From Phellopilus nigrolimitatus (lineage: Eukaryota > Basidiomycota > Agaricomycetes > Hymenochaetales > Hymenochaetaceae), in assembly GCA_021029095.1 (NCBI GenBank), contig JAJOHG010000055.1:62001-126000 (forward strand): 64,000 nucleotides of DNA, given 5' to 3'. How positions within the stretch are numbered: position 1 is the stretch's first letter; each line of letters opens with the position of its first letter. The position numbers and the translations under genes are program-made. Below, piece after piece: positions 59,125-64,000 of this stretch. The notes below the pieces were generated by a model. It did no database searches and was not told where the DNA came from. It worked only from the letters and a program-made list of their open reading frames with translations.

Positions 59125-62100
59125 ATGGCACCACCGAACGCACAGCTTGCGACGATTGAGTGGGCGGGGCCGACGAAAGTCCCGTTGCTAACTGCCGGTG
59201 ATCCGACACCCCGAACGTTGATGGAGTGGTTTGGAAGGGTGCGGGCGTATCAGGCGACCAAGGGGTTGAGAGATGACCAAATTGTGGCGGCGGTGGTCGG
59301 AGGGATCATGGACCCGCGTTTTGCGGAGTGGATTATGTCGGACTACACCCGGGTGAGCACACTTCCGTTGGCGGAATTTGTGGCCGAGTTCCGACAGGAA
59401 GCGCTGCCGGTCGATTGGGTGGCGCTTGAGCGGCAGAAGCTCCTGGCTTCCCGTCAGGGTGCGGCGCAGTTCTGGGATTGGCAGCGCGAAGTCAGTACGC
59501 AGAACTCGGTGCTCCCGGCAGGCACGCGCATGTTGGAAGACCGACTCCGGGAGTTCCTGGAGGCGAATATGCATCCGGACCTCCAAGAAATGATACGGGT
59601 ACAACCCCCGACCCTGACCGAGCCCCACGCAGTACTCCGAGCCAAGTATGAGGCCGAAGAGCGTCAGATCCGCGCGGCCAACCTGGTTGGAGCGGCCGCC
59701 GCGCAGGCCGCGACACCACCTGGCCAGTGGGTGACTATCCCGGCCCCAGCGGCTCCGCCAGCCGAAGCACAGGTGATCCGACTGCGCATGAGAGAGTGGC
59801 TGGGACATGTGAAGACAATGGATGAGCGTCGGGTCCGCAACGAAGACCGCATCCGCCTTGCCAGCGAGACTGCGGTGCGGTCCGACAGAGCAAAACGTCG
59901 GACCGACCGGGAGCGCGAACCCGCGACACAGCGAAAGTCGGGAGGGTCGGCAGGTAGTCAGGGCAACACCACCCGATCCTCGGACCCCGGAGCCGACCAG
60001 AGAGCCACGGTCCGACCGAATAACGAGGAGCGGCTCCTGCTCCAGCGGTACAACGGGTGCTACAAGTGTATGCGCTTCCAGGCCGGACATAACGCCAGAA
60101 ACTGTCCGAACGGGCCGGTGCGCCGCAAGGACTACAAGCCACTGACGGAGAGCATGGCCATGGCCGCACCGCCGAACCCGTCGGGCAGCGCGAACGAGTC
60201 GGCGCGGGTTAAGACTGAACCTGTCGCGGCGTTCGTGGAAGAACAGCACTCTGATTCTGAAGGCGAAACGTCGGAGTCGGAGTCCGACAAGTATGTGCCA
60301 TTTCACCAGCCCCATCTCCGACCTGAGTGTTTCATCTCCGCGCGAGACCGCGCGTCTTCGCTTCTCATCCGACCGCTCATTGACTCTGGCTGTGTTACAG
60401 TGCTGATTAGTCCTGAGTTCGCTGACCAACTCCGACTCCGACGCCACCGCTTACGTAACCCAGAGTCGGCGACACTTGCACTGAATCAGGAAGGGGCGAA
60501 GCCGATAGAGTTGACAGAGTGGGTCCGCTTGCGGGTGATGTCGAAGGATCGGAGTTGGGAGTCGAAGTCGGTCCGCGCCAAAGTTGCGCCGAACTTATGT
60601 ACGGAGTTGATACTTGGAATGACATTCTTGGTGGCCAACCACATTGTGCACGATGCCGCCGAGCGGACGCTCATCGCCAAGAAGTCCGGAGTGGATCTCA
60701 TGCATCCCAAGCCTCCGCCGACACCGACACCGAGCCCGACTGCGGAGCCGACGAAATCGAAGGTTTCGGCGCGGAAGGTGTCGGAGAAGACGCGTGAAGC
60801 CAGAAATCGAGGGAAGTCGATTCGAAAAGTGTCCAGTAAGCTTCCCACGTGCGGTCCGATCCACCATGCGCCGTTTGTATGCCACATTCCGACTCCAAAG
60901 AACGGCGCACGAACAAACCTGCCGCCAGAGGTGAAGGCGGCGTCGGTAATGCAATCGATCCGCGACCGAATCCTGATATTGGCATTCAGCGATAAGTTGG
61001 CAGAGTTGGATGCACAGGCAAAGGAGAAGTATGCCGACCGATTCCCAGAAGAGCTTCCGCACCTCCGCGACCTGCCCGACAATGTGTTCCATCGCATCAA
61101 GCTAAAGGATGCGGGCAAGACATTGTCGGGTCGCACCTATGCAACTCCGAAGAAGTATCGAGATGCATGGCGGATACTCATTCACCAGCATGTAGAGGCG
61201 GGTCGGATCCGACGTTCGGACAGTCTGCATGCGTCCCCGGCATTTATTATCCCAAAGTCGGATCCGAACGTGCTGCCCCGCTGGGTGAACGACTATCGGG
61301 AGTTGAACGCAAACACGGTGCGCGATCGGACTCCACTGCCGCGGGTGGAGGAGATCCTGAATGACTGTGCACGGGGGAAGATCTTTGGGAAGATCGACAT
61401 GACGAATTCATTCTTCCAAACCCGCATGCACCCCGACGATGTGCCGTATACGGCGGTGAACACGCCGTTCGGCCTGTATGAGTGGTTAGTCATGCCAATG
61501 GGTGCCTGTAATGCGCCTGCGACACATCAGCGTCGGATGTATGCGGCCCTGCAGCATCTCATCGGAAAGATTTGCCATGTGTACCTGGACGACATTATCA
61601 TCTGGTCCGAGTCGGTGGAGGAGCACACTCGGAACGTACATTTGGTAATGTTGGCGCTTCGGGCGGCCGGACTTTTCTGCTCACCCAAGAAGACGAACTT
61701 GTACTGCGCAGAAGTTGTTTTTCTCGGGCACGTCATTTCGGCACGTGGCATTGAGGCGGATCCGTCGAAGGTCGCGCGGATCCTTGCCTGGCCGACTCCG
61801 CAGAAGACGAAGGACGTCCGCGCGTTTTTGGGCCTGGTCCGATACATTTCCCAGTTTCTTCCAAAACTGGCAGAGTATACATCGGTATTGACGCCGCTTA
61901 CCAAGAAAGAGTACAACCGCAATTTTCCGAAGTGGACTTCAGAGCACCAGGCTGCCTTCGATGCGATCAAGAAAATTGTGACCAGCCGCGAATGCCTAAC
62001 AACGGTAGACCACGAGTCGGGGGAGTCGATTTTTGTGACCACAGATGCATCGGACCATCGGACAGGGGCGGTTTTGAGTGTCGGGGAGTCGTGGAAGACG

Positions 62101-63999
62101 GCCCGACCGGTTGCATTCGAGTCGGCTCAGTATACCGCGGCCGAAAAGAATTATCCGGTGCACGAGAAGGAGCTTTTGGCGATCGTCCGCGCGTTAAAGA
62201 AGTGGCGGGTGTACCTTTTGGGAATGCCATTCAAGGTGATCACGGACCATCGAACACTCACCTACTTCCAGCAACAGAAAGATCTCTCGCGTCGGCAGGC
62301 CCGCTGGTCCGAGTTTTTGGCACAGTACGAGTTCGAGATCGAGTACGTGAAAGGCGAAGAAAACTCGGCGGCCGACGCGATGTCGCGGTATCCAAAAACG
62401 TCGGACGACTCTCCAATGGCGGCGGCGGTGGGACTTGCATGTATGCCGAAGGTTTCCGACGCGCCGACTGCAGCGGCGGTACTCACCATTGCGTCAGACC
62501 CGGAGCTTCTGGAGAAGATCCGCGGCGGGTATGCAGAAGACGAGTTCTGCATGAAGTTGCGGGCGAACATGCGGAGTATTGAAGGCGCGCGAGAAGAGAA
62601 TGAGTTGTTGTTTGTGGGTGAGCGGTTGGTGATTCCGAGGAAGGGCGATATCCGCGAGACACTGTACCGGCTGGCGCACGACGAACTTGGCCACTTCGGG
62701 CCCGACAAGAGTTACGCGGCACTCCGCAGTTCTTACTACTGGCCGAACATGCGAAAGGACTTGGAGTCGGCTTATGTTCCCGGCTGTGCGGACTGCCAGC
62801 GGAACAAAAGTCCGACCACGAAACCCGCCGGTCCGCTGCACCCGCTCCCGACCCCCGACAAGCGCTTTGATAGTGTCGCGCTCGATTTTGTCGGACCGTT
62901 GCCGGAGGACGGTGGTTATAACGGGATTGTCACTATGACGGATCGGCTTGGAGCGGCCGACGTGCGGATCGTGCCCATTCGCATGGAAATGACGGCCGAA
63001 CAGTTCGCGGCGGTGTTTTTCAACCACTGGTACTGCGAAAATGGACTTCCGCTCGAAATCATTTCGGATCGAGACAAGCTATTTGTCTCGCGCTTCTGGA
63101 AGGCATTGCACACCCTCACCGGAGTCAAGGTGAAGATGTCGACCGCGTACCATCCGGAGACCGACGGAGCGAGCGAGCGGACTAATAAAACAGTCAACCA
63201 GATTCTCCGCTACTATGTGGATCGGAACCAGAACCAGTGGGTGCGGGCGTTGCCGCGGGTCCGATTTTGCATCATGAACACGGTGAATGCGTCGACGGGT
63301 TTCACGCCATTCCAAATCCGACAGGGCCACTCACCAAGGATGATTCCGCCGATCGTGCCGGAGCGCGAAGCGGAATTTCAGGCGGAGGGGGCGGAGGCGG
63401 TTCAGGCGATGGAGTTGATGCAGCAGTTGCAGCGCGATGTGTCGGAAGCACAGGATGCACTTCTGGCATCCAAAACCCGACAGGCGCACCATGCGAACAA
63501 GAAGCGGGCGGCCGACGACCTTTTCAAGGTCGGAGACCAGGTTATGCTCTCAACCCGAAACCGGCGGCGGGAGTACAAGGCGGCCGGACAAGATCGAGTC
63601 GCGAAGTTTATGCCCAGGTACGACGGACCGTACTTTATCATCGCTGCGCACCCCGAAAAGTCGGAGTACACATTAGAGCTCCCGGATCATAGCCAAGCAT
63701 TCCCCGGGTTTCATGCTAGCCAACTCCGACGTTTTGTGCCAAACGACGACGCACTGTTCCCAGCCCGGCAACTCGAGCGACCGGACCCGGTAGAGCCGGA
63801 GGCGAATGTGTACGAGGTGGAGGCAATTGTGGATGAACGGAAGCGCGGCCGTGGCACTCAACTGCTGGTCCGGTGGAAGGGGTACGGCGACCAGGGAATG
63901 GAGTGGAAATCACGCTCGGAGCTCAAGCAGACGGCGGCGGACCTAGTCCGACAGTGGGATCGGAGAGAGGGGGCACCACCGCGGCCGCGAAGAAGATGA
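59125..63999 (+). CDS. Gag-pol polyprotein, chromodomain integrase
   Basis: From the first ATG in frame, 1,624 residues. Gag ends in a zinc knuckle CYKCMRFQAGHNARNC with six residues between the second Cys and the His instead of the usual four. The protease has LIDSGCVTVLIS near residue 420. Reverse transcriptase has YRELNANTVRDRTPLPRVEE, GKIDMTNSFFQTRMHPDDVP and VYLDDIIIWS near 820. RNase H has FVTTDASDHRTGAVLS and YPVHEKELLAIVRALKKWRV. Integrase has the HHCC finger (HDELGHF..CADC), D in VALDFVGPLP near 1250, D in ISDRDKLFVSRFW and E in YHPETDGASERTNK. A chromodomain follows, YEVEAIVDERKRGRGTQLLV plus RWKGYG near 1560, which directs integration to marked chromatin in this clade. The frame stays open upstream to 58867 without an ATG. 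Confidence 0.92.
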   Translation: MAPPNAQLATIEWAGPTKVPLLTAGDPTPRTLMEWFGRVRAYQATKGLRDDQIVAAVVGGIMDPRFAEWIMSDYTRVSTLPLAEFVAEFRQEALPVDWVALERQKLLASRQGAAQFWDWQREVSTQNSVLPAGTRMLEDRLREFLEANMHPDLQEMIRVQPPTLTEPHAVLRAKYEAEERQIRAANLVGAAAAQAATPPGQWVTIPAPAAPPAEAQVIRLRMREWLGHVKTMDERRVRNEDRIRLASETAVRSDRAKRRTDREREPATQRKSGGSAGSQGNTTRSSDPGADQRATVRPNNEERLLLQRYNGCYKCMRFQAGHNARNCPNGPVRRKDYKPLTESMAMAAPPNPSGSANESARVKTEPVAAFVEEQHSDSEGETSESESDKYVPFHQPHLRPECFISARDRASSLLIRPLIDSGCVTVLISPEFADQLRLRRHRLRNPESATLALNQEGAKPIELTEWVRLRVMSKDRSWESKSVRAKVAPNLCTELILGMTFLVANHIVHDAAERTLIAKKSGVDLMHPKPPPTPTPSPTAEPTKSKVSARKVSEKTREARNRGKSIRKVSSKLPTCGPIHHAPFVCHIPTPKNGARTNLPPEVKAASVMQSIRDRILILAFSDKLAELDAQAKEKYADRFPEELPHLRDLPDNVFHRIKLKDAGKTLSGRTYATPKKYRDAWRILIHQHVEAGRIRRSDSLHASPAFIIPKSDPNVLPRWVNDYRELNANTVRDRTPLPRVEEILNDCARGKIFGKIDMTNSFFQTRMHPDDVPYTAVNTPFGLYEWLVMPMGACNAPATHQRRMYAALQHLIGKICHVYLDDIIIWSESVEEHTRNVHLVMLALRAAGLFCSPKKTNLYCAEVVFLGHVISARGIEADPSKVARILAWPTPQKTKDVRAFLGLVRYISQFLPKLAEYTSVLTPLTKKEYNRNFPKWTSEHQAAFDAIKKIVTSRECLTTVDHESGESIFVTTDASDHRTGAVLSVGESWKTARPVAFESAQYTAAEKNYPVHEKELLAIVRALKKWRVYLLGMPFKVITDHRTLTYFQQQKDLSRRQARWSEFLAQYEFEIEYVKGEENSAADAMSRYPKTSDDSPMAAAVGLACMPKVSDAPTAAAVLTIASDPELLEKIRGGYAEDEFCMKLRANMRSIEGAREENELLFVGERLVIPRKGDIRETLYRLAHDELGHFGPDKSYAALRSSYYWPNMRKDLESAYVPGCADCQRNKSPTTKPAGPLHPLPTPDKRFDSVALDFVGPLPEDGGYNGIVTMTDRLGAADVRIVPIRMEMTAEQFAAVFFNHWYCENGLPLEIISDRDKLFVSRFWKALHTLTGVKVKMSTAYHPETDGASERTNKTVNQILRYYVDRNQNQWVRALPRVRFCIMNTVNASTGFTPFQIRQGHSPRMIPPIVPEREAEFQAEGAEAVQAMELMQQLQRDVSEAQDALLASKTRQAHHANKKRAADDLFKVGDQVMLSTRNRRREYKAAGQDRVAKFMPRYDGPYFIIAAHPEKSEYTLELPDHSQAFPGFHASQLRRFVPNDDALFPARQLERPDPVEPEANVYEVEAIVDERKRGRGTQLLVRWKGYGDQGMEWKSRSELKQTAADLVRQWDRREGAPPRPRRR

Positions 64000-64000
64000 G

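Larger units (their letters stand above)
58358..64000 (+). mobile_element. Ty3/gypsy chromovirus, right end cut by window
   Basis: LTR-like start, a leader of about 0.4 kb, and one uninterrupted gag-pol frame to 63999. It is inserted within the inverted ATTGTAGAT array, so it is younger than that array. The intact frame suggests recent activity. Confidence 0.85.

Noticed and set aside
50270..64000. Part of a Starship giant element
   Set aside because: No tyrosine-recombinase captain-like gene and no cargo organisation is visible; the content is nested small elements.
1..64000. tRNA and rRNA genes
   Set aside because: Scanning for T-loop and acceptor-stem pairs gave no convincing cloverleaf, and no rRNA sequence is recognisable.

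Overview
This window is from a filamentous basidiomycete, most likely an Agaricomycete of the white- or brown-rot type. That assignment is inference from gene content and intron style. Almost every real gene is cut by introns of about 45-65 bases with GTRNGT donors and YAG acceptors. The accessory content is also typical of the group: an NLR with NACHT and WD40 domains, F-box families, RTA1 proteins and a chromovirus.

Left part (0.7-5.4 kb): a run of decayed genes, namely glutamyl-tRNA synthetase, an HSL-type esterase, BUB2 and a short-chain dehydrogenase. The esterase and BUB2 relics lie in the same order and orientation as intact genes at 12.0-15.3 kb, so this is a decayed segmental duplicate. 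Between them (5.9-10.0 kb) is an intact seven-exon NLR gene whose WD40 repeats are nearly identical.

Middle (12-17.3 kb): esterase, BUB2 (TBC-domain GAP of the mitotic exit pathway) and, divergently, RNase H1 with a long proline-rich tail. From 18 to 26 kb is a tandem RTA1-family array: one relic and three fuller copies, each with its own lesion or feature, plus a 421-bp terminal-inverted-repeat element. From 26 to 50 kb are housekeeping and family genes: a 2-oxoglutarate-oxygenase-fold protein that seems to have lost its metal and cofactor residues, a calpain with a C-terminal ZZ finger, EB1/Mal3, ATP synthase subunit f with a 9-nt microexon, the GPI transamidase subunit GPI16, and three F-box paralogues (one intact, one frameshifted, one truncated).

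Right part (50.3-64 kb): a nest of transposable elements. An array of about 38 short ATTGTAGAT-type units, spaced near multiples of one DNA helical turn, starts where the third F-box gene breaks off and reappears inverted 7 kb away. Inside lies a 3,137-bp hAT-like element with perfect 8-bp target duplications. It carries fragments of two different host genes, a G3BP-like NTF2/RRM gene and eIF2B gamma, joined head-to-tail with introns retained. A Ty3/gypsy chromovirus with one intact gag-pol frame has inserted into the right-hand array. The gene-capturing hAT-like element and the helically spaced inverted array are the most unusual content.
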